Shown here piece after piece: positions 8,733-17,402 of a stretch of DNA of 64,000 nucleotides. Below the pieces are notes generated by a model that saw nothing but the letters and a program-made list of their open reading frames with translations, did not search any database and was not told where the DNA came from. The stretch's first letter is position 1, and every line of letters starts with the position of its first letter. The position numbers and the translations under genes are program-made. The stretch is from PALSA-612 sp963765295 (GTDB lineage: Bacteria > Actinomycetota > Thermoleophilia > Gaiellales > Gaiellaceae), in contig CAVXVO010000005.1 of the NCBI GenBank assembly GCA_963765295.1, positions 1,116,001 to 1,180,000 on the forward strand, given 5' to 3'.

Positions 8733-8844
8733 CTCTCTCCTCTCTTGCTCGGGCTCCCTGTGCCAGCGGCGTTTTACCGGTTTCTTACCTCGCGTCCCTC
8801 GTCTGCGGTACCTGCGACCCGCCGGCCCGCCCGATAGACGGGGC

Positions 8845-9105
8845 ATGGAGGCCGGGCTGACGATCCTGAAAGCCGACTCGAAGCTCCTCCTCGTCGATGC
8901 CGCCGCAGTCCGCACGGCGGGTGGCGACGGGACCGAGCTGCGGTCGCTCCTGCAGGCTGCACGAGCGCAGCTAGAAGGGTTCCGCTCCGCCTTCAGGTCG
9001 GGCCGCGCGCAAGCCGGGAAGGCCGCGACGCGAGACAGGGGGTCAAACGGCTCGGCTGACAGCTCGTCAGGCCCGGGGTCGGACAGAGACGAGGCCGGCG
9101 GCTAG
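8845..9105 (+). CDS. Small hypothetical protein with low-complexity tail
   Basis: An 86-residue frame from ATG 8845, between two minus-strand genes. The N-terminal half (MEAGLTILKADSKLLLVDAA) looks structured; the C-terminal 40 residues are Ser/Gly/Asp/Arg-rich. There is no clear ribosome binding site and I do not recognise a family. It may be a real small gene or chance. Confidence 0.35.
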   Translation: MEAGLTILKADSKLLLVDAAAVRTAGGDGTELRSLLQAARAQLEGFRSAFRSGRAQAGKAATRDRGSNGSADSSSGPGSDRDEAGG

Positions 9106-9167
9106 GTCGCAGACGTCGGACTCGACCGCTGGTGACGGGGCGGACGACGGCCGCCCCGTCGCCGTTT

Positions 9168-9819
9168 TCAGGCGGCGACGACGGGGTTCGTCAGCGAGCC
9201 CAGGCCTTCGATCTCGATCGTGATCTCGTCGCCGGGCTGGAGCAGGACCTTCGGATCGCGGAAGACGCCGACGCCGGCGGGTGTGCCCGTCAGGATCAGG
9301 TCGCCGGGCTCGAGCGTGATCGCCTGGCTCACGAACGACACGATCTCGGCGACGCCGAAGACCATGTTGGCCGTCGTCGAGTCCTGCATCACCTGTCCGT
9401 TCAGGATCGCCCGGATACGGAGCGACTGCGGGTCGGGGACGTCGCTCGCCGGGACGAGCTCGGGGCCGACCGGGCAGAAGGTGTCGAAGGACTTCCCGCG
9501 CACCCATTGCTTGTCGGCGAACTGGACGTCCCGGCCGGACACGTCGTTCGCGCACAGATAGCCGCGGACGGCCTCGAGGGCCGTGTCGGGCGTGGCCCGG
9601 CTGACGCGTTCGCCGATGACGACGCCGAGCTCGGCCTCGTAGTCGACCTCGTTCGAGATCGACGGGAGTCGGATCGGATCGCCCGGGACCGATCAGCGTG
9701 TTCGGCCACTTGGCAAAGAGCAGCGGCCGCTCGGGCAGCGCGACGCCCTGCTCCTCGGCGTGGTCGCGATAGTTGAGCCCGACGCAGACGATCTTCTCCG
9801 GCCGCTCGATCGGAAGCAC
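9168..9819 (-). CDS. Fumarylacetoacetate hydrolase-family protein, with one frame break
   Basis: The N-terminus MLPIERPEKIVCVGLNYRDH is the signature start of the family. After a frame break near 9682-9687 (an extra G in CCCGGG) the protein continues with the metal-binding EVDYEAELGVVIG part, then CANDVSGRDVQFADKQW, KSFDTFCPVGP and LILTGTPAGVGVFRDP. Members hydrolyse or decarboxylate acyl-pyruvates and related 2-oxo acids with Mg or Mn, often in aromatic catabolism. About 217 residues is normal for the short form. A REP-like copy lies 25 bases upstream of the start. Confidence 0.85.
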
Positions 9820-9843
9820 GCCCTGACCCTATCCGACACGCCC

Positions 9844-9862
9844 CAGGGACAGTCCCTGTAAC
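9844..9862. repeat. REP-like palindrome, copy 4, upstream of the RAYT gene
   Basis: CAGGGACAGTCCCTG followed by TAAC lies 68 bases upstream of the transposase start. Read on the minus strand it begins GTTACAGGGACTGTCCC, as in copy 3. It sits between the divergent FAH and RAYT genes. Confidence 0.8.
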
Positions 9863-9929
9863 AAAACTGTGTCAAGGGCGGCGTGGCCCCTTTTCGGCTG
9901 GTTGACGCACCGTTACCGTCGATCGCGAC

Positions 9930-10412
9930 ATGCCGCGCCGACCTCGCTCGCTTCTTCCGGAGTACGGCTGCTTTCACGTGACGGCCTGCGGCGTCGGCGG
10001 CATCCACCTCTACCTCGACGACGTCGACCGCCAGGACTTCCTCGAGCTGCTGGCACAGGCCGTTCAGATGTTCGACTGGAGAATGCACGCCTGGTGCCTG
10101 ATGGGCACGCACTATCACCTCCTGATCGAGGCGCCGAGAGAGCAGGTCTCGGCCGGCATGCACCGTCTCCTGGGCCTGTACGCGCAGCGGTTCAACCGAC
10201 GGTACGGGCGCAAAGGGCACCTCTACGAGGAGCGCTTCAGCGCTTGGCTCGTCGAGGACGAACCACACCTCCACGCCGCTGTGAACTACATCCTCGAGAA
10301 TCCTGTCCGGGCCGGCATCTGCCGTGACCGGGGCGACTGGCCCTGGAGCTGGCCACGCTTCAGCCGGCGCCCGCCCGGCGCCTCCCAGGTCACGTGCCTC
10401 ATCCGCCATGCC
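9930..10412 (+). CDS. REP-associated tyrosine transposase (RAYT, Y1/HUH family)
   Basis: ATG 9930 opens a protein with the RAYT hallmarks: N-terminal PRRPR and FHVTAC, the HUH motif in GTHYHLLIEAP (residues about 60-69), FNRRYGRKGHLYEERF, and the catalytic Tyr120 in NYILENPVRAGI. RAYTs are single-copy, domesticated relatives of IS200/IS605 transposases that bind and mobilise REP palindromes. It is flanked by REP-like copies at 9844 and 10413, as bacterial RAYT genes typically are. No stop appears in frame for another kilobase, antisense to the lut genes, so the true C-terminus is uncertain; recognisable homology ends near 10350. The end given is where the downstream palindrome starts. Confidence 0.85.
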
Positions 10413-10815
10413 CGAGGGACTGTCCCTCAGACGTGGCCGGAGCGGACGGTGTCAGGACGACGTGGACCTCGCCCGGGCCGTGCACGCCGACGACGAGCTG
10501 CTGCTCGATGTCGGCACTCCGGCTCGGCCCGGTCACGATCGCGAGCGCGCTCGGGAGATCGTTGCCGACAGCCTCGAACAGCTCGGGGAGCCCCGGCAGG
10601 ATCCTGTCCTCGGCCAGCAGCGCCACGTGGACGTCCGGCAGCAGCGACCGGGCGCGCGGCTCGTCCGGCGACGCGGCGAGCACGACGCTCCCCGTCTCCG
10701 CAAGCCCGTACAGCGCCTGCGATACGCCCGCACCCTCGATCTCTGGCGCGGCGCCTCGATGCACGACGACGCCGACCGCCTCCGCGTTACGTACGAAGTC
10801 CTCGACGAGGCTCAT
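10399..10815 (-). CDS. lutC: LutC-like LUD-domain protein, lactate utilisation
   Basis: A 138-residue LUD-domain protein: MSLVEDFVRNAEAVG, then YGLAETGSVVLAASPDEPR, HVALLAEDRI and the ending VTGPSRSADIEQQLVVGVHGPGEV-like core typical of LutC. LutC acts with LutA and LutB in L-lactate oxidation. It is shorter than many LutC proteins, which have an extra N-terminal part. ATG 10813-10815 overlaps the TGA of lutB (ATGA). The last ten residues (SEGQSLGHGG) are encoded by REP copy 5, so the original stop may have been replaced by the inserted palindrome. Confidence 0.75.
   Translation of the reverse strand: MSLVEDFVRNAEAVGVVVHRGAAPEIEGAGVSQALYGLAETGSVVLAASPDEPRARSLLPDVHVALLAEDRILPGLPELFEAVGNDLPSALAIVTGPSRSADIEQQLVVGVHGPGEVHVVLTPSAPATSEGQSLGHGG
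10413..10440. repeat. REP-like palindrome, copy 5, at the 3' end of lutC
   Basis: GAGGGACTGTCCCTC at 10414-10428 is a perfect palindrome with the flank AGACGTGGCCGG, matching the GACCTGGCCGGA tail of the 22-kb copies. It overlaps the C-terminal codons of lutC and the tail of the RAYT frame. Confidence 0.8.
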
Positions 10816-12188
10816 CGTCCGTCCCGGTAACGCCGGCCCAGTCGGGGAAGCGCCCGGCCCTTCGCCCAGGTCCGGCCGGGACCCGCGAGGCCGGCGAGCG
10901 GCGCGCCCAATCGCCCGAGCCTCGTCGTCGCCCGGTAGCCGAGCGGGGACGACCAGGCAAGCGACCAGAGGCCGAAGGCGAGCCGCTCCCACCGAGGCGC
11001 CACGCCCTGCTCGACGAGATCCTTCCGCAGCTCCAGCAAGAGCTCGTGGAGCGGGATCTTGACCGGACAGGCATCGCTGCAGGCACCGCAGAGCGACGAC
11101 GCATGCGGCAGCGACGACGCGTCGTCGAGCCCGACGAGCAGCGGCAGCAGCACCGCGCCCATCGGACCGGAGTAGACAGGGCCGTACGCGGCGCCGCCGG
11201 TCTTCCGATACACCGGGCAGACGTTGAGACAGGCGCCGCAGCGGATGCACGCCAGCATCTCCTGGTAGTGCGTCCCGAGCAGATTCGAGCGCCCGTTGTC
11301 GAGGATCACGACGTGCAGCTCCTCGGGTCCGTCCTCTTCTCCGGCCCGGCGAGGCCCTGTCAGCAGCGTCGTGTAGACGCTCAGGCGCTGTCCGGTTCCG
11401 CTGCGGGCGAGCAGTCGAAGCAGAACGGCAGAGATCGGGGAGGTCGGCAACGAGCCGCTCCATGCCCATCATCGCGATGTGGATCCGCGGGAGCGAGCTG
11501 ACGAGCCGCCCGTTGCCCTCGTTCGTGACCAGGCAGATCGACCCGGTCTCGCTGACGCCGAAGTTGGCGCCCGTGATGCCGACGTCGGCGTCCAGGAAGA
11601 CCTGGCGGAGCTGGCGTCGCGCGGCCTGGGTCAGCGCGGTGAGCTCCGACGGAGACCGGCTTGCCCTCGACCTTGGAGAGGAGCTCGGCGACGTCCTCTG
11701 CGGTCTTCTCGATCGCGGGCGCGAGGATGTGCACAGGGTGCTCGCCGGCGAGCTGGACGATGTACTCGCCGAGGTCGGTCTCGACGACCCGCACTGCCGG
11801 CGGCTTCGAGCGTGTCGTTGAGGCCGATCTCCTCGGTCAGCATCGACTTCGACTTTGCGACGAGCTTCGCGTCCGCGCTGCGGCAGACCTCGGCGACGTA
11901 GGCGTTCGCGTCGGCGGCCGTGCGCGCAAAGTGGACATGGCCGCCGCGCGCCTCGAGCGCGGCAGTGAAGCGGGCCACGTGCGTGTCGAGGTCGTCGATC
12001 ACGCGCATCCGCGCATCGTGGGCACGCTGCCGGAGCGTCTCGATCTCGGCGACGTCCTGCCACGCTTCCGTCCGGTGGCCGTAAAGACGCGCCGTCGACG
12101 AGTCGAGCGCGCCCTGCGTGTGAGCGTCGGCGAGCTTGAGCCGTGCAATCTCACGGAACCGCCCCGGCGGCTGCGCGAGCTCGGTCAT
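10812..12188 (-). CDS. lutB: LutB-like iron-sulfur protein, lactate utilisation, with several frame breaks
   Basis: The gene starts at ATG 12186-12188 (MTELAQPPGRFRE) and ends in TGA at 10812-10814. Pieces in three frames give a full LutB: an N-terminal LUD part (LYGHRTEAWQDVAEIETL, KSKSMLTEEIGLNDTLEAAG, VVETDLGEYIVQLAGEHPVH), then ITGANFGVSETGSI and TNEGNGRLVSSLP, then two 4Fe-4S motifs, CIRCGACLNVCPVY and CGACSDACPV. Breaks fall near 11800, 11645 and 11430. LutB carries electrons in the cytosolic LutABC lactate dehydrogenase complex. Conservation across the breaks suggests indels in the sequence, but a decaying operon cannot be excluded. Confidence 0.75.
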
Positions 12189-12412
12189 CGCGCGAACCTC
12201 CGCGCGACCACCGCCCGGCCGGGCCCCGTCCGCGCACCCCCACCCAGATCGAGGGTGGGGTACCACCCTCCACCCTCGTGCTCGACGATACCGCTCGAAC
12301 ACGCATGTGTCTGTGCCCAGAATGTGCCGATTCGGCGCGAATTCGTGCCGATTTTCCGCACGCCCCTGCCGGCGCCAACGCAGTTCCCCCCGGGGCAGGA
12401 AGCGACGGCTGC
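12189..12412. other. 224-base gap between lutA and lutB, with a hairpin
   Basis: No convincing gene. GAGGGTGG and CCACCCTC at 12251-12270 form an 8-base hairpin around GGTA. Bases 12325-12360 are clearly richer in AT and contain the repeated words GTGCCGATT and GCGAATT. A gap this size inside a usually tight operon suggests a terminator or internal promoter, or loss of sequence. Confidence 0.4.
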
Positions 12413-13126
12413 TCATGCCGCGCCATCCGCGTCGATCCCACGCGCGAGCGCCGTCGCGAGATGGACGACGCGGCACCGTCTCGCCGAGCCGCGCGGCTCG
12501 GCCGCGGAGATGCATCAGGCAGCCTGGATCGGCGCTGACGAGCGCGTCGGCTCCGGACGTGGCCGCCCCGGCGAGCTTGTCGTCCGCCATCGCGACGGAC
12601 ACCTCCGGCTGGCGCACCGAGAACGTGCCGCCGAACCCGCAGCAGAGGTCGGGCCGCGGGAGCGTCGACGAGCTCGGCGCCCGAGCGCTCGAGCAGCCGC
12701 CGCGGCGCGTCGGCGATGCGGAGCTCGCGCAGCATGTGGCACGAGTCGTGGTAGGCGATCCGCCGACCCTCGTTCCGCCGGGCGGGCTCGACTCCCTGCG
12801 CGTCGAGGAACGCGGACAGCTCCCAGACGTCGAACGGCTCGCAGCCGACGAGCTCCGGGCAGGAACCGCGAGACCATCGTCGCGCAGGAGCCGGAGGGCG
12901 TCACGACCGGCAGCCTCCCGCGAGAAGGCGCGGACGAACGTGCGCGCGACCCGGCGCGCAGGCAGAGCGATGGCCCGAGTTGAACGCCGGCTGCCCGCAG
13001 CAGACCTGTCCGGGCGGGAACTCGACGTCGAAACCCGCCTCCCGCAAGCAGCGCCTCGGCGTCGCCGACGGCATCGGGAAAGACGAGGTCGCCGAGGCAG
13101 GTGGCGAAGAGCTGGACGGTCGGCAT
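12413..13126 (-). CDS. lutA: LutA-like CCG-domain protein, lactate utilisation, with many frame breaks
   Basis: ATG 13124-13126 begins MPTVQLFATCLGDLVFP, the start of LutA. Following pieces in different frames give GFDVEFPPGQVCCGQPAFNSGH (first CCG motif), VTPSGSCATMVSRF, then MLRELRIADAPRRLLE, then LCCGFGGTFSVRQPEVS (second CCG motif), DPGCLMHLRGRAARLGETVP and VVHLATALARG before TGA at 12413-12415. At least five frame changes occur in 700 bases. CCG domains bind iron-sulfur or haem-type cofactors in LutA, HdrB and GlpC. The dense breaks with intact motifs point to a badly resolved sequence stretch. Confidence 0.7.
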
Positions 13127-13176
13127 GGCGCGACAGCATCGCACGCGAGGCGGTACCGGAGCCGTAGAGTCCGGTC

Positions 13177-13590
13177 GTGGAGCCCGTGACCGGAAGCTGC
13201 CTGTGCGGCGGCGTGCGCTTCGAGCTGACCGAGCCGTTCCGGCGCGCGAGCCATTGCCACTGCTCCCGGTGCCGCAAGCACTCGGGCGCGTTCGGCCTCA
13301 CGCAGGGACGCGTGCCGCGCGACGGGTTCCGCCTCCTCCAGGGTGAGGAGCTGATCCGCGTCTACCGACCCGACGACGGGATGGCGAAGGCGTTCTGCTC
13401 CGCGTGCGGCTCGAGCCTGTTCGGCGGCACGTGGCCAGACGGACCGGAGGTCTCGATCCGCTTCGGGGCGCTCGACGGCGACCCCGGCATCCGGCCGCAG
13501 TACCACTCGCACACGGCCTCCGCGGCGCCCTGGGACACGATTCCCGACGACGGCCTGCCACGCCATCCGGAGCGCTGCCCGGCGACGTGA
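13177..13590 (+). CDS. GFA (glutathione-dependent formaldehyde-activating/CENP-V) family zinc protein
   Basis: A 137-residue protein with all cysteine pairs of the GFA fold: GSCLCGGVRFEL, HCHCSRCRKHSGAF and FCSACGSSLFGG, which bind two zinc ions. Despite the family name, most bacterial members have no proven role in formaldehyde metabolism. GTG 13177 gives the standard N-terminus. The stop overlaps the GTG start of the next gene, implying coupling. Confidence 0.85.
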   Translation: MEPVTGSCLCGGVRFELTEPFRRASHCHCSRCRKHSGAFGLTQGRVPRDGFRLLQGEELIRVYRPDDGMAKAFCSACGSSLFGGTWPDGPEVSIRFGALDGDPGIRPQYHSHTASAAPWDTIPDDGLPRHPERCPAT

Positions 13591-14499
13591 CGACACCGCT
13601 CGAACCGGCTCCGCCCTCGCTCGCCGACGGCGAGCGTCTGTGGCTGAAACGGGAGGACGTGCACGAGCTCGGCGCCTTCAAGTGGAGGGCCGCGCTGCCC
13701 GTCGTCGAGCACTACCGCGACGCGGGCGCCCGCGGCGTCGTCACGGCGTCGACCGGAAACCACGGCGCCGCGACGAGCTGGGCGGCGGGGCAAGCTCGGC
13801 CTCGAGGCGGTCGTCTTCGCGCCCTCGGCGACAAGCGCGAGCAAGCTCGCGCACCTGAAGCGGCTCGGCGCCGACGTCCGGCTCGGCGGCGCCGACGTCG
13901 ACGAGGCGAAGGATGGCCGGCAAGACCTACGCGCGCGAGCACGAGCCTGCCGTTCTTCGAGGACGGCGCGGAGCCGCTGCAATACGACGCGTACGGATGC
14001 GATCGCCGACGAGATCCTCGACCAGCTCGACGAGGCTCCGGCGGCGGTCGTCGTGCCGACCGGGAACGGCGCGCTGCTCGGAGGCATCGGCCTCGCGCTC
14101 GGCCGGCGGTCACCCTACGACGCTCCGCGTCGGGGTCGTCGCGAAGGACGCGCCGGTGATGGCGCTGTCGTGGGAGGCCCGCTCGGTCGTCGAGAGCGAC
14201 AGCTCCGCGACGATCGCCGACGGGCTCGCGGTTCGCGTCGCGATCCCGTACGCGGTCGACGTGCTGAACGACGCCGCCGATCGGATGCTGCTCGTCTCGG
14301 AGCGCGAGATCGCTGCCGGAGTGGCCGCGTTCGATGTGGCCGGGATCCGCGCGGAGGCGGCCGCCGGCGCCGGGCTCGCGGGCGTCGCGCAGCTCGGTGA
14401 GCTCGAGGGCCCGATCGTCCTCGTCGTGACGGGCGGCAACATCGACGACGAACTGCTCCTTCGCTGCCGCGACGCAACCCGACCTCGTTCCCGGACTGA
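13587..14499 (+). CDS. PLP-dependent threonine/serine dehydratase-like enzyme, with several frame breaks
   Basis: GTG 13587 starts a fold-type II PLP enzyme. Motifs in order: LWLKREDVHELGAFKWRAA (with the PLP lysine), VVTASTGNHGAA (phosphate-binding loop), GLEAVVFAPSATSASKLAHL, LPFFEDGAEP, AAVVVPTGNGALLGGIGLAL, and a C-terminal part ending VLVVTGGNIDDELL. Such enzymes deaminate threonine or serine to 2-oxo acids. Breaks lie near 13795, 13915, 13998, 14120 and 14485; the natural end SFPD then TGA is at 14497-14499. About 300 residues fits the short catabolic form without an ACT domain. Confidence 0.75.
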
Positions 14500-14534
14500 G
14501 GCGGATCCGGCGACTGGTATCCGGAGCGAGGATC

Positions 14535-15559
14535 ATGCTGCCGCAGGCGATGTATCCGAAGATCGAGCTCCACGTCCACCTCGAGGGCACCGTGCAGCCG
14601 GAGACGCTGCTCGAGCTCGCGCGCCGCAACGACGTGGCGCTGCCGGCCGAGACGGCCGAGGAGCTGCAGCGGCTCTTCCGTTTCCGCGACCTGCCGCACT
14701 TCATCGACGTCTGGTTCCTCGTCACGGCCGCGCTCGCAGACCGCCGACGACTTCCGGCGGATCACCGTCGACTACGCCGAGGAGGCCGCACGCCACGGTG
14801 CCGTGTACATCGAGGCCATCTTCGCGCCCACCGTGCCGGCGAGGAACGGGATCGAGCTGGACGCGCTCTTCGAGGGGTACTGCGACGGGGTCCAGGAGGC
14901 GCGCGAGCGGCTCGGCGTCGAGGTGCGGCTCACGCCCGACCTGAACCGCACGTCGCCGCCCGAGGAGGCTGCGGACATCGTGCGCCGCGCCGATCGCCTG
15001 CCGGGACCGCGGGCGTGGTCGGCGATCGGGCTCGGCGGCGTCGAGGGACATGGCGCCGCCGGAGCAGTTCGCGGACGCCTTCCGTCTGGCCCGCGAGGGC
15101 GGGCTCGGGTCGGTTCCGCACGCCGGCGAGGTCGTCGGGCCGCCGTCGGTCTGGGGCGCGCTCGAGGCGCTTGCACGCCGACCGGATCCGGCACGGCATC
15201 CGCGCCGATCGAGGACCCGGTGCTCGTGCGCGAGCTCGTCGACCGCGGCACGGTGCTCGACGTCTGCCCGACGGCGAACGTGCTCGTCGGAGCCGTGCCC
15301 GTCGTACGACCTGCACCCGCTGCCGGAGATGGTCGCCGCCGGTCTTCGCTGCTCGCTCTCGACCGACGATCCGGCCATGTTCTCGATCGACCTGACGAGC
15401 GAGTACGCGGAGGCGGCGTCGCGGGGGCTGAGTCCGCGCGAGTTCTACGAGGTCGGCGTCGAGGGCGCGCTCTGCGACGAGCCGACCCGCGGCGCGCTCC
15501 AGGCGATCGGCGAGGACTTCGACTGGTCGAGCGTCGACACGCAGTCCGCTCCGGACTAG
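14535..15559 (+). CDS. Adenosine deaminase-family protein, with several frame breaks
   Basis: ATG 14535 has GGAG upstream at 14522. Motifs of the metallo-dependent hydrolase barrel appear in order across the frames: KIELHVHLEGTVQPETLLEL (two zinc His), ITVDYAEEAARHGAVYIE, SVPHAGEVVGPPSVWGA (zinc His and catalytic Glu), DRIRHGIRA, LDVCPTANVLVG, and STDDPAMFSIDLTSEYAEA (Asp pair). This is an adenosine/aminodeoxyfutalosine deaminase-type enzyme, converting an adenine moiety to hypoxanthine. Breaks lie near 14740, 15020, 15215 and 15300. The C-terminal frame is intact to TAG 15557-15559. Purine salvage or the futalosine pathway are both possible. Confidence 0.8.
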
Positions 15560-15593
15560 TCCGTCACACTTCCGCACGATCCCGTGACCCCGC

Positions 15594-15630
15594 GTGACAG
15601 GGACTGTCCCTCCGACACGGCCCGGCCGGC
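15594..15630. repeat. REP-like palindrome, copy 6, between convergent genes
   Basis: GTGACAGGGACTGTCCCTCC, then GACACGGCCCGGCCGG, lies in the 78-base gap between the converging deaminase and ATP-grasp genes. It could serve as a two-way terminator. Confidence 0.75.
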
Positions 15631-15637
15631 TAGGAGG

Positions 15638-17148
15638 CTAGGCGCTCGTTTCCTCGTCCAGCACGGACACGACGCGATCGTAGAGTTCGTCCGCGCCGGC
15701 CGGATCGTCGGCGACGGCCGTCAGCCCTGTGCGCCCGTGCTCGCCGAGCGCGCTCATCATGTGGAAGACGACGCCGGTCTGTCGCGACTGGTCGAAGTGG
15801 AGGCCGCGCCGGACGGCGATGTCGAACAGATCGTCCGGCGTCAGCGAGCGATAGCTCGGGCTCTCCACGTGGTCGGAGGCGACGAAGTGCTTCTCGCGGC
15901 CGCTCGGGGCCGTGAACACCCCCGTCGTCGGGGTCGTAGACCCCGTCGGTCAGGAACTGGAGCGTCAGGAAGGGGTGCGTCGTCCCGCCCTTGCGCAGGT
16001 TGAGCTCGATCGCGTACGGATCCCAGCCGCTGCCCGACCGCACGACGACGAAGTCGACTGCGAACCGGCCGAGCACGCCCTCCCGCGCCAGGCGCTCACC
16101 GACCTTCACCGCCTCGCGCGTGATCGCAGCCGAGTAGGCCTGGTCGGCCGGGAAACGGCAGCCGAGGTACGACTGCCCGCTCGGCCCACCGAGCACCTGG
16201 TCGTGCGTCGAGAGCACCTCGACGGCGCCGAGCGGCGTCACGCGCATCTGGACGCTCGGACTCCGGACATCCTCGCCGGCGATCCGTTCCTCGACGATCC
16301 CTCCGCGCTCCGCGAGATCGGCCGCGTACGCGTCGAACGTGACGGTCGGAGCCTCGAAGCTCATCGCCCGCACACGCTCGCTCGACCGCGCTCGCCTCTT
16401 CCACCGAGCCGGGCGCCGGCAGGCCGCGCAGGTCGACGCTGGCGTTCCCCTCTCCCGACACGCCCTCGTTCAGCTTGACGATGGCGTGCGCAGCCTCCGG
16501 CCGGGCGGCCCGCAGTCGGCACAGCGCGTCGACGACGTCCTCGATGCTCGTGAGATCCTCCTCGCCGAGCGGATGGCGAACACCTTCGTCGACGAAGAGC
16601 CGCCGGCAGCCGGTCTTCGTCCCGTAGTGGAAGAACCGCGGGTCGGCGCCGTACATCGGGATGCCGAGCGCGAGCGCGAGGTCACGTTCGAGCTCGGTCG
16701 TGTTGAAGGGAACGAGGTGGGCGCGATCGGGATCGACGATCAGCTCGCGGATCCGTGCGAGCAGTCGCGGGCGCTCGAGCAGCTTCTCCGAGAGCGGTCG
16801 CGCGGAGCCGTCGAGCGGCGACGACGAGAAAGAGCCGGCGGCGCGCGTGCGAGGGGATGACGCCGGGCAGCAGGTCGAGGTAGTAGTCGATGACGCTCGG
16901 ATTGATGGCCTGCGACGTCACGTAGACGAGCCGCGCGCGCGGCTGGCGCAGCAGGAGGAGCAGGAACAGGAACCGCTCCTCGTACGCCTGGAGGACGGAG
17001 CCCGGCCAGCCGGGGTCGTCGAGGCTCAGGACGGCACGACGACGATCGTCTGCTCGTCCTGCGTCATCGACTGGATCGACTGCCAGAGGGGCACGAGCTT
17101 GCGCTGGAGCTCGTCGAAGCGGGCGGTGGTCTCGTCGGTTGTGGTCAA
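15638..17148 (-). CDS. PGM1-like ATP-grasp ligase, with several frame breaks
   Basis: Pieces run from TTG 17146-17148 (MTTTDETTARFDELQRKL) to TAG at 15638-15640. Visible parts: a pre-ATP-grasp domain (RLVYVTSQAINPSVIDYYLD, PLSEKLLERPRLLARIRELI, VPFNTTELERDLALALGIPM), FFHYGTKTGCRRLFVDEGV, AIVKLNEGVSGEGNASVDLR (ATP-grasp lysine and loop), MRVTPLGAVEVLSTHDQVLG and AIELNLRKGGTTHPFLTL with the metal-ligand Glu/Asn. A C-terminal domain follows (LTPDDLFDIAVRRGLHFDQS). This matches proteins annotated as related to the pheganomycin ligase PGM1, which joins amino-acid units. Substrates here are unknown. Breaks lie near 17030, 16855, 16385 and 15918. Confidence 0.75.
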
Positions 17149-17402
17149 GGCCGGCGGCACGACTGCCGATGGTAACCCGAACCTTGCGAAAGCTTCACGC
17201 TGTCTTCAACATCGATCTCGCTTCACTGACGTCTGAACATTTGATGACCAATCGCCGCAATCGATTCACATGCCAGCGTCCGCCACGCGCTGCTGCATCG
17301 CGGCCTCGTGGCGCTCCTGCTGCCGCTCGGGCTGCTCTTCCTCGCCTTCGTCAGCCACGGCTAGCCCGCTCCGTTCGAGCGCCCGGCCGAGTGACGTTCG
17401 CG
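17149..17402. other. 254-base gap with a possible small hydrophobic peptide
   Basis: Bases 17160-17270 are AT-richer than the surroundings. An open frame without a normal start ends at TAG 17362-17364 and would read LVALLLPLGLLFLAFVSHG, a single membrane segment. ATG 17232 (MTNRRNRF) in another frame could join it by one indel. I see it as a possible small membrane protein, weakly supported. Confidence 0.25.

Noticed and set aside
10413..11501. Continuation of the RAYT reading frame for over 350 codons
   Set aside because: Beyond about codon 140 it is Arg/Ala/Pro-rich, antisense to lutB and lutC, and has no RAYT homology; treated as missing stop or frame error.
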